A stretch of DNA of 64,000 nucleotides from Spirogloea muscicola. Its lineage: Eukaryota; Streptophyta; Zygnematophyceae; Spirogloeales; Spirogloeaceae. Under the pieces are notes generated by a model. It worked only from the letters and a program-made list of their open reading frames with translations. It ran no database searches and was not told where the DNA came from. Where the stretch lies: NCBI GenBank assembly GCA_009602725.1, contig WELB01000034.1, positions 571,241 through 635,240 on the forward strand. Reading direction: 5' to 3'. The translations under genes were made by a program, and so were the position numbers. Shown piece after piece: positions 48,654-59,979 of this stretch (positions within the stretch are counted from its first letter, which is position 1; every line of letters begins with the position of its first letter).

Positions 48654-51600
48654 TCATCTGTCTAACCTCCTTACGGTCCTCACTTGAATGTGATGCGTCG
48701 ACTCTGATCTCCAGATAGGCTGCCGCCCACTTTGGACGAGAGCAACCTCTTCGCCAACATTCACCATGCCCTGCCTCTGCATATAAGCAATTGGGCCACA
48801 ATGATTACCTGGCTAGGATCATTTGCAACTGTCCTGACATAGTGCAGATTGATGCTGCCATTGCAAGGTGGTAGTTTTGAGAAGAGATACATAGATGGTG
48901 TCATCCTGAGCATTTGTAAATGCCTCCTGACTGTGTGGCCCTTTACAGATATTCCAAACAATCTGCCCAGATTTTGTTGACACTTTGCCCTAGCCTGGTG
49001 GAGCACGTGCAGATATGCAGCCCGGACAACAAGACATCCAAGTGACAAACCTGTAATGTGTCCAGTGCTTGATTGAATGTCTCCTCTGCATCAGACGAGA
49101 AGGGCATGTATAGTGCACGCACCCCATGGTACAAAGCTAACCTCTGTTGAACCCTTTTTCTGTAGAAAGAGAACATTCTTGCTTGCACAGGTCAGACACA
49201 GTACTTTACTGACCAGAAGGCCAATTACTTACTCCAAGCTAACACCTGAAGCACCCGCTTAGAGCAAGCAACTGACACTTGCTCATACATGAAAACTCTT
49301 CCTCACAACGAGCCCCCAACCTACATGACCAACTTCTGTATGGCAGCAAGGAACAAAGCTGGTCAAGGCACGTGGCTTACTCATTGGTGAAGGCAAAGGT
49401 TGTGCCAAGTGGCCTGTAGTGGCTCAGCAGCATGGCCATGAAACCGCTTCTAGTGAAAACCAGGATGCTTGCCCCCAATGTGTTTGACATCATCGTAGCA
49501 TGGAATGCAAACATCTCAGACATATGATTCTGCACACCAATTTGTACAAGTAAGCCATGCAGCCCTCTGCAGCACCATGACAGCAAGAGCGTAAAGTGGC
49601 AGCAACACAAGCAAGCTCACGCCTTCATAAAGTAAAAGGGGGAGATGAGGGGGAGATGGAATGTCGCAAGCAGAGGAAAGAGATTCTTTTTCACCTTGAA
49701 TGCCCGGCCAAGGTTTGCTGGAGCAACTGCATCAAGCATTGTTGCCTCAGTGCGCATGGCCACCGTGTGCATTACACGAACAGCTTTCAGAGGGAATCTG
49801 TGCCATGGCTTGACCTCCTCGTCAGCTACTCAGCACGTCACATACAACACGTCACAAACAGCAGAATAGAGCGTCTTGACCAGCTTCCAGGATCCCTATG
49901 CTCACGAACAACTGATGCACACAGCTAAAGAATGATAGCTCAGGAGTCTCCTGTGCTATCATTTGCTATCTAGTGTTAGTTAGGGAGGAAGCTTCTCTAC
50001 AAGCAGTCTACTGAGTCAGTTTAAGAATTTGCAGGTCCAAGGCCATGCAGTAACTCACTTTCCATGTGCAGTTTCTCCTGAGAGCATCACAGCATCAGCA
50101 CCCTCCCGCACAGCAATAGCAATGTCAGAAACCTCTGCACGGGTTGGTGTGGGGGCCGCAATCATGCTCTCCAACATATTAGTTGCAACAATGACAGGTT
50201 TTCCCATGGATCGACACATCCGGATGATCTCGCCCTGCCGAAATTGACAGGTCTAAATGTCAGGCTGGATGAAAGTATAGAAGCAATCATGTCGTACACT
50301 CTTAGCTGCTGCAAAAGTTGCTGCTTAATTAAACACCTGCAATCTGGACATACAACTTGTTCAAGCGTACCTGCAGCAGGGGTACCTCTTCAATCGGCAA
50401 TTCAGCTCCAAGATCACCACGGGCGACCATTGCCTACATGCCCAATCAGTTCTGCTTATCTAAGCAGCCATCCTTCGGGTTCTCTTCTGTTCTCATCAGT
50501 GCGGCTACAAAGTTGTAATACTTGCTGCCACTGTTGTGATGCATTAGAGCAAGCTAAGAGCAGCAATAACTTGCCCCTCACCCCGTCAGCTGCATCCAAG
50601 ATTGAGTGTAGATTAGGGATGGAGTCTGCACTCTCAATCTTCACAAGTACATTGATGTCTGCATTGCTCGCTGCACGTGCAAGTAGACAGTAGTGTAAGC
50701 CTCGCGGACAAAGCAAATGAGTCGGCCCATCATTGCTGGCACCGTTGGAGCTCACCAAGGAACAGGTGCAGGCATCACAATAAACAAGACCAGCATCACG
50801 CATGTTCCCTTAAATAGCAATGCACAGAAACCACTGCCCCATTGTCCACTTGTTATCAAGAGGCCACCGCAGGAGATAAACAAGCAGGCTTGAAGAAATG
50901 ACAAGCAAGAATCGTACTTTTAACATATGTTAAAAAGCTTACATTGGAGAAAGGCCTTGAGCTCATGCACTACTTGTGCATCCTTCACAAATGACAGGGC
51001 GTAGTAATCCACTCCGTGCTCCACTCCAAATTTGATGTCATCCCAGTCCTTCTCTGAACTCCAGAAGTATGGCTGGTCAGTGAGGCTACAATCCACCTGC
51101 ACCTGTAAGACAGCAGTAAGAACTAAATTTCAAGACATGCACAAGACCTGAAGTACAACCAAAGTCTGGAATCTGCCTGTTACCTGTGATGGAAGGCAAG
51201 GTTGCACTTTTCCCTCGTACATTTAGGTGTCGTCTAGACTTCAGCTCGCCTCCATCCACCACTTCACAGCCCACGTCCACGGCAGTCTTCCAAAGCACTT
51301 GGAGTGACATCATGCCGCCTGCAGAAAGTACAGTCTCTTCTAATTTGGAGCGAATGAAGAATGAAGAATATGAATGCATAGCAGCATGAGCAACTAGCCA
51401 AGCATGATGGCTACTATAACACAGATAGTGCTTACTCCACCTCACATCGATGGCTGGAGAGTTGTATTGATGTGAACTATCTTGCATATACAGTGATCAT
51501 GCTGCTCCTATCAACAGAACCCACAGCTCAGATGGCAGTAGCAGTAAGTTAGTCTCACCATCAATGAGAATGATGTCCCCAACTTCTACATCATTCACAA

Positions 51601-52788
51601 AGCCATCATAATTTACGCTGACCATCGTCTCTGTGCTAACACCTCGTTTGATTGTGAAGTCGAATTTGTCACCCTTTTTCAACCACAGTGGCTTCTGCAG
51701 GTCGCCACTTCTGACCTCTGGACCCTGGTTCACAAATTTGGAACAATATATTCTGAAGAAAGAAAGTCCAGCATCTGAGGCAGTTGATGCAACATGAGAA
51801 CCACAAACCTCGACATGCAATGTGTGACTGCATACAGTTGTTTAAGATTGTCCCTGCAGCTTCTTAGGATTCGTCTTTGACAAGCCACAGAGGCTCAAAG
51901 GAAATGACAACGCCAGCACTGGCATATACCTTCGTATCCAGCATGAGCGCAATAGTATTTGCGCCCACAGATTCGTTGTACTCGCGAACAAGCTTAATGA
52001 CCTTCAGGTGACTAGCATGGTCTCCATGAGACATGTTCAATCGAGCCACATTCATGCCTGCCTCAGCGAGCTTCCAGATCATCTCCTTTGTATTGCTCGT
52101 CGGTCCAATAGTGCAGACAATCTTCGTCTTCCTCTGTCACGACCAGACCATTCTGGAGCTATGAGCTCGCAAGCATAGAAGTCATGCTATAGTCACATGA
52201 GCTCGTTTCTTGGAGTTGGAGCTCGGTGGAAGGCATATGAGACGATCAAGAAGAAGCTGGAGCTGCTGATACAATGCTCAGGACATCAGTATATCGAAAA
52301 GCGCTGTCGATACCTGAAAGGTGGGCTGCGTCCAATTTGAAGGCCTGTGCTCGCCGTCGCGTGTATGGGTGTCGAAGAGGTCTGCATCCCTGAACTCTTC
52401 CTCAAAAAGATCCTCTCCAGCGCGGCGTTGCTCCTCGCTGCTGAATCTGAAGCTTGCTCGGAGAGAGTGTTAATATGATATCGTCTAGGTAGGGCGCAAT
52501 GCAAGTGTATCATGTCGGAACATGCAGTGTGGTATGCCTTGGCCGCTCGCCACTCACGGACCTGACGCTGGGAAGGCCAGTGATCGGGATGGAGGGTATG
52601 GTGCGGCGTTCCTTGTCAATCTGCAGCGTGGCGTCGAAGCTGGGCTTCTCCATCACGCAGGACACGCTCGGCAGCCGCGAGGTCCGTCCGAGCTGGGAGC
52701 CGTCATCGCTGTGCAGGAGAGCCTGGACGTCGGCGCCGGCCCGGAGAGCCGCGCGCGGCGGCGTGAAGGCAGACCTCAGCGCCGCCAT
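48654..52788 (-). CDS. Plastid-type pyruvate kinase
   Basis: Converts phosphoenolpyruvate and ADP to pyruvate and ATP; the plastid form feeds fatty-acid synthesis. Exons in order: [20 protein letters not shown].. (transit-peptide-like, ATG 52786-52788); [20 protein letters not shown] and [35 protein letters not shown], typical of plastid isozymes; [102 protein letters not shown] with [67 protein letters not shown]; ending [35 protein letters not shown] at 48654-48656. An upstream in-frame ATG at 53007 lies inside a LINE tail and is not used here. Active-site Arg, Lys and Mg ligand segments are present. Confidence 0.93.
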
Positions 52789-52989
52789 GGCGTCGACGGG
52801 CGCGGGCGCGGCCGCGGGGGCGCCGGGCGGCGGGCGGCGCAGCGGCGCAGGGTGCTGACGTTCGGCAAGAGGAGACGGCTGCTTTGTAAAACGAGCGGCT
52901 GTGGAAGCCAAGCCAGGTTCGGCGCGGCGAGGGGGGAGAACCCAGGCGACAGTTGGCGCTGGAGATCGGGCCGCTGCGACGGGAGGAAG

Positions 52990-53040
52990 AAGGCGCGCGG
53001 CGCGCATGAAGTCAAAGGGAGGCCAGGCTAAGGCGCTATT
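52990..53040 (-). mobile_element. Solitary LINE A-tail at the pyruvate kinase 5' end
   Basis: GGCGCGCGGCGCGCATGAAG then TCAAAGGGAGGCCAGGC is the A-tail in reverse orientation, about 200 bases before the pyruvate kinase ATG. On the minus strand its ATGCGCGCC supplies an extra in-frame ATG. Confidence 0.6.
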
Positions 53041-53059
53041 CCATTGCCTTACGTTGTAA

Positions 53060-53345
53060 GACGTAAGGTACTAATGTCGCCTTAGGCACCTTACTTTAGG
53101 TATCCGTATTGTAGCGGATAGGGCTAATCGGTGATCCGTAGCCCGCGATTAGCGGATGTTGTATCAGACGATGCCCATATACCGGGAACCGGACGGGTGG
53201 TGCTGGTGCACCACCTGCGGGGTACCCTGTCCGCCCCTGGGTCTGGCCCGTTACAGTATCATGTCGCCTTGTTTGATGTGCACTAGACTCTGCCTGAACA
53301 CTGTATTGGCATGAATTGGCCTCCCTTTCATTTCTTGCGATCCGC
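53060..53345 (+). mobile_element. LINE type X 3' UTR with a ~150-base insertion
   Basis: 53065-53105 (GGTACTAATGTCGCCTTAGG, CACCTTACTTTAGGTATC) and 53255-53345 (GTCGCCTTGTTTG..ATTGGCCTCCCTTTCATTT) match the two halves of the X 3' UTR that are contiguous at 37465-37600. Between them sits unrelated DNA with two 8-bp stem hairpins: GCTAATCG...CGATTAGC (about 53122-53154) and GGTGGTGCTGGTGCACCACC (about 53196-53215). Confidence 0.6.
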
Positions 53346-53429
53346 CCTCCCTTCTCTGTAAGAGCTCGTCTCCTATGTGACAGAAAGAAGAAGTACGGCT
53401 TATCAAAGAGGGCGAGGGCCGTGAAAGAA

Positions 53430-53645
53430 GAAGTGCGCGCCCATAGAGAAGAGGGGCTGGCAAAGCCAGCCCAAAAAAGAATGGACAATGGCCAAAGCCA
53501 AAGAAAGAGGAGCCGGAGAAAGGACTACACTACAAAACACTGCAGAACACAGAAACGATGCAGAGGAAAGCGCAGTACCCACGAGTGAGCAACATCAGGT
53601 CTGAGTAGCTCTCAGGGAAAGAGGCACTCCGCCGTGACCCAGAGG
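53430..53645 (-). mobile_element. LINE 3' end, type Z, with attached arm repeat
   Basis: On the minus strand 53645-53580 reads AAASGSRRSASFPESYSDLM then LLTRGY, followed by the Z 3' UTR (53580-53525) and then the same ~97-base block that forms the inverted repeat at 38157-38552. The order Z tail then block matches 38104-38257 exactly, so the block travels as part of the Z element's 3' end. Confidence 0.65.
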
Positions 53646-53700
53646 CGGCGGCCATGAAAAGCCAGCCCGAAAAGAAATGGACTAGGTCAGACAAGGTGCG
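53645..53700 (+). repeat. B-module
   Basis: GGCGGCGGCCATGAAAAGCC then AGCCCGAAAAGAAATGGACT: one copy of the palindromic module between two LINE 3' ends. Confidence 0.55.
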
Positions 53701-53719
53701 GTTCCCGTAGCAAGACAAG

Positions 53720-53960
53720 AGGAGGAAAAATTTCGTGTATTTGAAACAACCGAAGGCCAAATGGCCAAGTACAAAGGCAAGCACATCTCAAGACCTACAT
53801 AACAACCTACAGTAGATTGACCCGCTCAGAAACCACGGGTCTAAACATAAAGGTCGCTAACCGATGCCTGGATACTAGATGGCAGATACGAAGCCCTTCT
53901 GCCACCAACTAGAGCTCGCCCAGCTTTCTGGTGCAAAGCATTAGCCTGAGCACAAGGAGG
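53720..53960 (-). mobile_element. LINE 3' end, type Y
   Basis: Reverse-orientation Y copy: 3' UTR 53725-53835 (AATTTCGTGTATTTGAAACA, CCGAAGGCCAAATGGCCAAG) and the C-terminal coding remnant to about 53945, nearly identical to 54850-54965 and to the plus-strand copies at 37612 and 60640. Confidence 0.65.
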
Positions 53961-54230
53961 GAGCCTCGCTGAACCGTCGTTTCAAAGAAGAGGGCCCGCA
54001 GGGGGCGACGGCTGCAAAAAGCACGAAAGTGCTCTCCGTGGGTCAATGAAACAGCGCGGCCGAATGTTCCTGACTTGCTGACTACTGCAAGACGGAGAAC
54101 CATGTAGGGCCGCGCCCGACCGGGGCCGGTGGCCCGCCGCTCGTGGGCGAAAAGCAATGAGTAACCGCCACGCGGCATGCGTTCTACTGAAGCGCCGGAT
54201 CCAAATAAGGAAAGTGGCTCTTCCAACCCC
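53961..54230. other. Unassigned spacer within the repeat nest
   Basis: A GC-rich piece between two repeat clusters, with no gene and no match to the other repeats that I can see. Confidence 0.35.
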
Positions 54231-54234
54231 TACC

Positions 54235-54720
54235 TTCTACCTTTTGTCTATTCTTTTTGGGCTGGCATTTGCCAGCCCCTCTTCTCTAAAGGCGAGCAAT
54301 TCCTTTGGGAGAGCACTTTCCTTTTCCCAAGATGGAGAAAGACTCGACCTTCCACCTTCTTAATTGGGCGAGCTTTCCTTCCTTCTCTAAGTTAAGGGCG
54401 ATGGCTGTGAGTGGCCAGCCCAAAAAAGAGAACAGTTCGGTATCCGATAGTGCGCCAGATCTGGAAGAGTACAGTCTGGAAGTGTCTTTCTTCTGAGAAG
54501 GAAAATGGCTCTTCAAAATTCGCCTTTTCCAAGATTGTTCATTCTGATTCTGGGCTGGCCACTCACGGCCATCGCCCCTCACACGAAGAGTCTTTCGTCT
54601 CTGCTCTTCCAAAAGATAGAAAGAAAGTGGCTCTTCCAAAGGGAGAGCCACTTTACTGGCTTTGGACATTGTTCATTCTTTTCGGGCTGGCTTTGCCAGC
54701 CCCACCTCTTTAAGGGCGAG
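54235..54720. repeat. B-module cluster (four copies, both strands)
   Basis: Copies at about 54235-54290 (-), 54385-54430 (+), 54530-54580 (-) and 54655-54715 (-), with boxes such as AAGTGGCTCTTCCAA repeated between them (54208, 54500, 54627). Neighbouring copies face each other, so hairpins of several sizes are possible. Confidence 0.65.
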
Positions 54721-54744
54721 CACTTTTTTTTTTTCCTTTCTTTC

Positions 54745-56160
54745 CCAAAGGAAAATTTCGTGCATTTGAAACAAACGAAGGCCAAATGGCCAAGTACAAA
54801 GGCAAGCACATCTTAAGACCTACATGACCTACAATAGATTGACCCGCTCAGTAACCACGGGTCAAGACATAAAGGTCGCTAACCGATGCCTGAATACCAT
54901 GGATGGCAGGTACGAAGCCCTTCTGCCACCAACTAGAGCTCGCCCAGCTTTCTGGTGCAAAGAGCATTAGCCTGAGCACGCTGCTAATAGGCCGAAACTC
55001 GTCGTCGCAACAACGACAGATATGCAGCTGGCAAGCCCATCTCAGTCGTGTGTAGCCTAGATTGGCTATGTTTTGAAGGAGAGTAAGGAAACGAGGACAT
55101 AAGCAAACAAAGATGTCGATTCCCGCTGGCAGGAGCTGATCATATTGGGGGTAAACGGAGTAGTGCTGCAACTTTCTTTGTTCAGTCCTGCCCACTGCGT
55201 GGCCAGCGACGCTTGTCGATGCTGGACCTTTATAGGCCTCCGTAATCACAACATCGACCAAGGCCCGTGGTCCTCCACCAGGTTGCACGCCCACAATGTC
55301 AAGTGTCCGGCGACAATGACGTCCCTGGGCATCCGTGGTGGTAGGCATGATGTTGTCCACCTCCACGCACAGTACCCGGCGTCGCGCATCAAACCCGCCA
55401 GGGCATCACGGAGGAGGTTGTGGATACCCACCACTTCTGGTCCAGTGGGGCATCGCAGCATGTGAGTGGCGAGCTCAGCACCCTCTGCACGGAAGCCGCA
55501 CTCACACTGGCGCACCCCAATCAGGCAGTGAGGTGGGAGGCCGAGGAAGAGTTGAAGCAACGTCCGAAAGGCCTCGGAGCTGATGCTGAAGGCGTTGGCC
55601 ACGGCGTGTGAGGTGATCCAGTCTGTGGCTCCAGGTGTAGCGAGGGAAGTAAGTCTTGCCAGGCTCCTTGGATTATTGTGAATCTCTGGCAATATCCTCA
55701 AGCTTCTGCTGCACTCATCTTCCATTTCCGTAACCAGTTTGGATTGTGCCCCTCTATCCGAAGCTTGGGCGAGGGCGGAGAATGGCGTGAGTAGGGGTTA
55801 TATGAGGGAAAAGAGCCGATTGCCGAGTCACGGATGCTCCTCAGATCCGCTTGGAAGGGGAAGGAGCCTTCCTCCACATTGCGTACGGGATCGTGGAGGC
55901 AAGGGAAGCGCATGGGAAGCATGGAGGCGATCTGGTGCCAGCAGCACAGGAAGGCTGCTTGCGCCGTTGTTCCAACGACCGGCAGCCAAGGCCGCCCATG
56001 CGAGCGGGGAGGGAAGCCTGGATGGAAGATAAAGCGGAGGGCCCAAAGGGGCGAAGTGACGGCCGTGTGGTGGCCATGGGGGGCGAACAAGGGTCCCTTG
56101 AGAACGGCGGAACCTATCGGCCCGTCCGCTCTGGTCGTGACTGCGACAGGATGGCGCAAT
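54745..56160 (-). mobile_element. Longest LINE copy: RT C-terminal end, zinc knuckle, REL-endonuclease, type Y tail
   Basis: From 5' to 3' on the minus strand: LPARMGGLGCRSLEQRRKQP and PCASLASTIPYAMW (about 56000-55880), the segment that follows the reverse transcriptase in such elements; then ASDWITSHAVANAFSISSEAF-like sequence, LGLPPHCLIG and a Cys-His zinc knuckle in RQCECGFRAEGAELATHMLR (about 55520-55460); then LDIVGVQPGGGPRALVDVVI, TEAYKGPAS, QRKLQHY (endonuclease core, about 55310-55190); FLTLLQNIANLGYT; SDLYVLTRGY; the Y 3' UTR ends near 54750. The coding region is split across frames, so this copy is dead. Knuckle followed by D(x)~12D is the R2/NeSL-type arrangement. Confidence 0.7.
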
Positions 56161-56164
56161 CTCG

Positions 56165-56475
56165 CGGGGTACTGTTGATGGGACGGTCAGGCTCCGCTTG
56201 GCTACACACCGTGAGAAGAAACAGATCTTCCGGAGAGGGCGTGGAGAAGCAGCCTCTTCTTAAGAAAGCCAAAAGAAAGCAAGGGGGCAAGGGCTGCTGC
56301 AGCCTCTGGCCCTGGCCAGGGGACCCGCTACCCGGAGGTTAGTTTCTCCGACCTGCGGCTGCTCAACAGGGGTCACTGATGAGAGTTTCCGCGCAAGTAT
56401 TTGGATCATCCGGTTGAAGATGAGTTCGCGGCACTCGCAATCGACGTGCACAGGCCTTCGGCAGTCGCTGGCCCT
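56165..56475. other. Unassigned spacer within the repeat nest
   Basis: No gene or known repeat recognised between the inverted long LINE copy and the next plus-strand copies. Confidence 0.35.
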
Positions 56476-56862
56476 TTTCGGGCTGGCTTTGCTAGCCCCT
56501 CTTCTCTATGGGCGAGCACTTTCTTCTTTTCTTCCACTCGCGATACACCAGCGTGCTGGTCGTGCATTAGCTCAGGCTAATGGCTTCCGTGGTGGTGGTT
56601 TGGCGCCTCAGTATAGCTTGTCAGATATGCATGTGCTTACTCGGGGATATTAGTGTCCCCCTTAGCCAGCTCATCACCCAGTTAACAGGACAATTGTAAG
56701 GCTAGAATTGGCCTCCCTTTCAATTTCATGCGCACCGCGCGCCTTCTCTCTTTCTGTATTACGTAGCCTTGTTTAGTTTGCACTCGCCTCTGCTTGAACT
56801 GTGTATTGGCTTGAATTGGCCTCCCTTTTCATTTCATGCGCCCCGCGCGCCTTTCTCTCTTT
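56475..56862 (+). mobile_element. B-module plus two LINE type X 3' ends in tandem
   Basis: A B-module core (56480-56515) is followed by the coding end LAIHQRAGRALAQANGFRGG, GLAPQYSLSDMHVLTRGY (stop 56651-56653), an X 3' UTR and an A-tail to 56757. A second X 3' UTR/A-tail (56762-56862, TGTAGCCTTGTTTAGTTTGC-like start) follows at once. Confidence 0.65.
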
Positions 56863-57115
56863 CCAGCGGCTTGCCTGGCAGGCCATCGTCGGCAGGGTCC
56901 GCAATGGGAACTGCCCGGGCCCGGCTGCCGGGTCGCTTGCCCAGGCCCATGCGGCTCTGTCTCCTTCCGACGCTCCCTGGCTCACGCCGTGCACTTGCGG
57001 GCAGCCGTGCTATTGCTGGCGCCTCTGGGTCTCATCGCGGTGCCTCTTTTTCAGCTGCAAGTTACTCCGACTTGCTGCTGCTAACTCGGGGTTACTGAGC
57101 TCCCCTCCGCTGTAG
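56863..57115 (+). mobile_element. LINE 3' end, type Z-like
   Basis: Carries a frame ending SHRGASFSAASYSDLLLLTRGY-like sequence (stop 57096-57098), homologous to the Z copy at 37895-38107 (ASFPAASYSDLMLLTRGY). It starts directly after the A-tail of the preceding copy, so copies appear stacked head to tail. Confidence 0.55.
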
Positions 57116-57149
57116 TTTTGGCTTTAGCTGTGTCTTTCGGCTTTCGGCT

Positions 57150-57620
57150 CTTCGGACCTTGTCCATTCTTTTTGGGCTGGCCTTTCCCAGCCACCTTCTT
57201 GACTACTGAGTGGTCCATCCTCCCCCGTTCTGCCATAGCCTCTTTAGGCCCCGAAGTCGCTGCTTAGCTCGTGGTTTGGCCCCTTCGAACCTTGTCAACT
57301 CTTTCCGGGCTGGCTTCTCACAGCCCTTGCCCCCATTGTGAGAGCCACTTCTTTCTTAATATGGCCGAGCTTTCTATTCTCGTGGCTACTTGATTCCCTG
57401 AGTGCTTTAGCGCTTCCTCTGGCCCCTTCAAACTTTGTTCAACTTTCTTCGATTTTTTTGGGCTGGCCTCTCACAGCCACCGCCCTCTCCTGGAAGCGAC
57501 TTTCCTCTGCTGTGAAAAGCCAGCCCGGACAGAATGGACAAGGATCAAAGAGAGTAAGCTAATTTACAGGCGGCCAGGGCTGTGAAAAGCCAGCCCGATA
57601 AGAGTGGACAATGAGGTCCG
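57150..57620. repeat. B-module cluster (five copies, both strands)
   Basis: Copies at about 57155-57200 (-), 57285-57330 (-), 57445-57495 (-), 57505-57545 (+) and 57575-57615 (+). The minus and plus sets face each other across 57495-57505. Several copies are preceded or followed by GGCCCCTTCGAACCTTGTC-type sequence. Confidence 0.7.
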
Positions 57621-57774
57621 ATGGAGTCCAGATGCGTAGGGATCACCAAGAAACTACAGATGCCTGCTCAGCAACCCCAAGTCAGCAGCCGCAAATTCGG
57701 GCAGCCGGAAAGACACAGGTGGAGAAGAACCGACTGCCTTTGTTGATTCCCACACGTTATCCTGCTCCTTTGGA

Positions 57775-58322
57775 CCTTGTTCACTCTTTTGTGGGCTCCT
57801 CGACGTCGTTCTCGTCGACGCATTCCAACCAGGGGCACCCACACCGAATGTGCCAGGTTGGGCGACACATCATGCGGAGAGGAAGAAGGAGAGGCACTAT
57901 AATGACCACCCCCGGGGCGACCACTTCTTCCCATGCACCACGGACATATACAACGGCTACAGAACGAAGTGGTCTTCCCTCCTCCATCGCCTGGCACTGC
58001 ATGTTGATGCCCGCCGACGTAGTCGGGCGGGTAGCTTAGGGCATTCTAGCGTCCCGCAAGCCATCGTTGCATGCTATGCGGCTATCATTGAGTCTACAGC
58101 GCTCCCAGGCACTCGCGATACACCAGCGTGCTGGTCGTGCATTACCCAGGCTAATGGCTTCCGTGGTGGTGGTCTGGCGCCTCAGTATAGCTTGTCAGAT
58201 ATGCATGTGCTCACTCGGGGATATCAATGTCCCCCTTAGCCAGCTCATTACCCAGTTAACAATACTTTTGTAAGGCTAGAATTGGCCTCCCTTTCAATTT
58301 CATGCGCAACGCGCGCCTTCTC
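57775..58322 (+). mobile_element. LINE with REL-endonuclease core, type X tail
   Basis: From about 57800 it reads LLDVVLVDAFQPGAP, GWATHHAERKKERHYNDHPR, TDIYNGYRTKWSSLLHRLAL, SLSLQRSQALAIHQRAGRAL and SLSDMHVLTRGY (stop about 58239), partly in shifted frames, then an X 3' UTR and A-tail to about 58322. It is a sister copy of 36926-37612, cut at its 5' side just before the endonuclease core. Confidence 0.7.
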
Positions 58323-58324
58323 TC

Positions 58325-58845
58325 TCTTTGTGGGCTGGTTTCACGCAGCCCTTTCCTTTTCAGAGAGCTGCCTTTTCAGATTAACCGCCTCCTCCACTGG
58401 TCCTTTTGACAACTTCCATCTGCCTTTCCTGGCGTGGCATCACAGTAAACCCTTCCATCACACAAGGCCCGTCGACCTTCTCGCCATCACGTCGTGGCGG
58501 TGGCCCGTGCGTCAATAATGTACAGTCGGAAGCGGCATTCTTCCTCTGACTTGTCCATTTCTACTTTTGGCTAGCCTTTCACAGCCATCGCCCCCTTTTG
58601 AGAAGCTCTCTTTCTTTGATGCAGCAACCCGACCCCAGCGGCCAAGATTGCGAGCTTCCCAGTTCTCAAAGCTGCTGAGTCAAATCAGCTTCTGCCCAAA
58701 ACGAGGCGGTGACTGTGAAAGGCCAGTCTAAAGAGAAGAGGACACGATTTGAAGGGGACCAATACTCAAGGAAGATAAAAAGATTTCGTGTACTTGAACA
58801 ATTGAAGGCCACAATGGCTAAGTACAAAGGCAAAGCACATGAAAT
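58325..58845. repeat. Three B-modules and an inverted Y tail
   Basis: B-modules at about 58325-58365 (-), 58550-58600 (-) and 58700-58745 (+). 58770-58845 is a diverged Y tail in reverse (GATTTCGTGTACTTGAACAA, TTGAAGGCCACAATGGCTAA). No gene seen between them. Confidence 0.55.
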
Positions 58846-58869
58846 GACGTAGCAGCTAGCATCTAGCAG

Positions 58870-59060
58870 CTACTGGAGCTGCTGGAGAAGTAGGGCGGCA
58901 GCAGTGGCAGGCGAAGGGATGGGGGGGGAAGGGAGGGCCGGCAGAGCCCCTGGGGGCCTTTCCTGCGTCCGCTTCTGGAGCTGCTAGAGAATTGAGGCAG
59001 TAGCAGTGGCAGGAGGAATGGAGGGGGGGGGAAAAGAGGGCCGGAAGTGCCGATTGGGGC
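58870..59060. repeat. Tandem duplication, ~100-base unit, two copies
   Basis: CTGGAGCTGCTGGAGAAGTA..CAGCAGTGGCAGGCGAAGG..GGGAGGGCCGG at about 58874-58945 recurs at about 58975-59045 with changes (CTGGAGCTGCTAGAGAATTG). Each unit contains a G8-9 tract. Confidence 0.6.
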
Positions 59061-59975
59061 ATTGCCGACCTAGGTGTATGCAGCTCCCAGGAGATGTCCA
59101 CGGGGCATGTATGGCCCAGTCCCTCACACACCTCCAGCGTGCTTGAGCATCGAGCTGTGGGCCCGATGGCAGGGCCAGCAGAGGGTGAGCAGAGCAGCCC
59201 AATAACCAGTGGGGCACGCCAGCGGGCTCAACTGTACCTCATGCACCTCTCCGTGTCTTTGCTAGGAGCCCAGGCGTTCTTCTTGTATCTACAAGCTGGC
59301 CAGCCCTTGGCTGCCGCCTTTAATCGTACGCGTTGCGACTCCTTCCCTCCTGTCCTTGGCCCTGCTCGACTGGCCTTCCACAGTCATCAAACCCTACGGA
59401 AGAGCTTTGTCTTTCTTGCTGAGAGACACAAATAGCGCTTGGTGACCAGGGGTGACTAAGTGGCACTCTGAAGCAGCATTCTGAAGCAGCCACTTGCTTG
59501 CTGAGTAGGTGATCACTTCGATAGGGCTTCAGCGACAACCTTTTGCTCAGTGAACTGGGCTTTGTCCTTATATCCAACTTAGCGGCTAACGAAGGGCGAC
59601 TGAGCTGCCAATCTTGATCAATGGCTTGCTATTCTGCATACTATCCGCTGTGCGACTATTCTGGACTTGACCTCTTCTCTTTTGGGTTGCCACAGCTATC
59701 GCCCCCTTTCAATTAGCTGCTTCTTCTTACAGTCTGGGCCCTTCACAGCCGCAGCCCTTCTTGGAAGTTGGGAGTCAATCGTCGCCCCGCCCTATTCAGG
59801 CCGCTGGCCTATTTGACTTGCATTTGCTAGGTAGGGGGTACTGAGGCCATCAAGAAGCAGCTCTTCCCAAGGGGGCCATCCGTTATGGTTACGGCTTCCT
59901 GAGTGGTTCCCGTTTGACTCCTACGTCCCTTCTTCTCTCCTCACAGGCTGGCCTTATACAGCGGCTGTCTATCTG
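59061..59975. other. Repeat-nest spacer with a faint LINE remnant
   Basis: YLMHLSVSLLGAQAFFLYLQ then AGQPLAA (about 59232-59315) resembles the RLSVSLQRSxAxxxHxRAGRA segment near the LINE C-terminus and is probably an old, worn copy. The remainder is not recognised. Confidence 0.35.
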
Positions 59976-59979
59976 CATT

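Noticed and set aside
52522-53031. 169-residue plus-strand frame
   Set aside because: Antisense to the pyruvate kinase transit-peptide exon.
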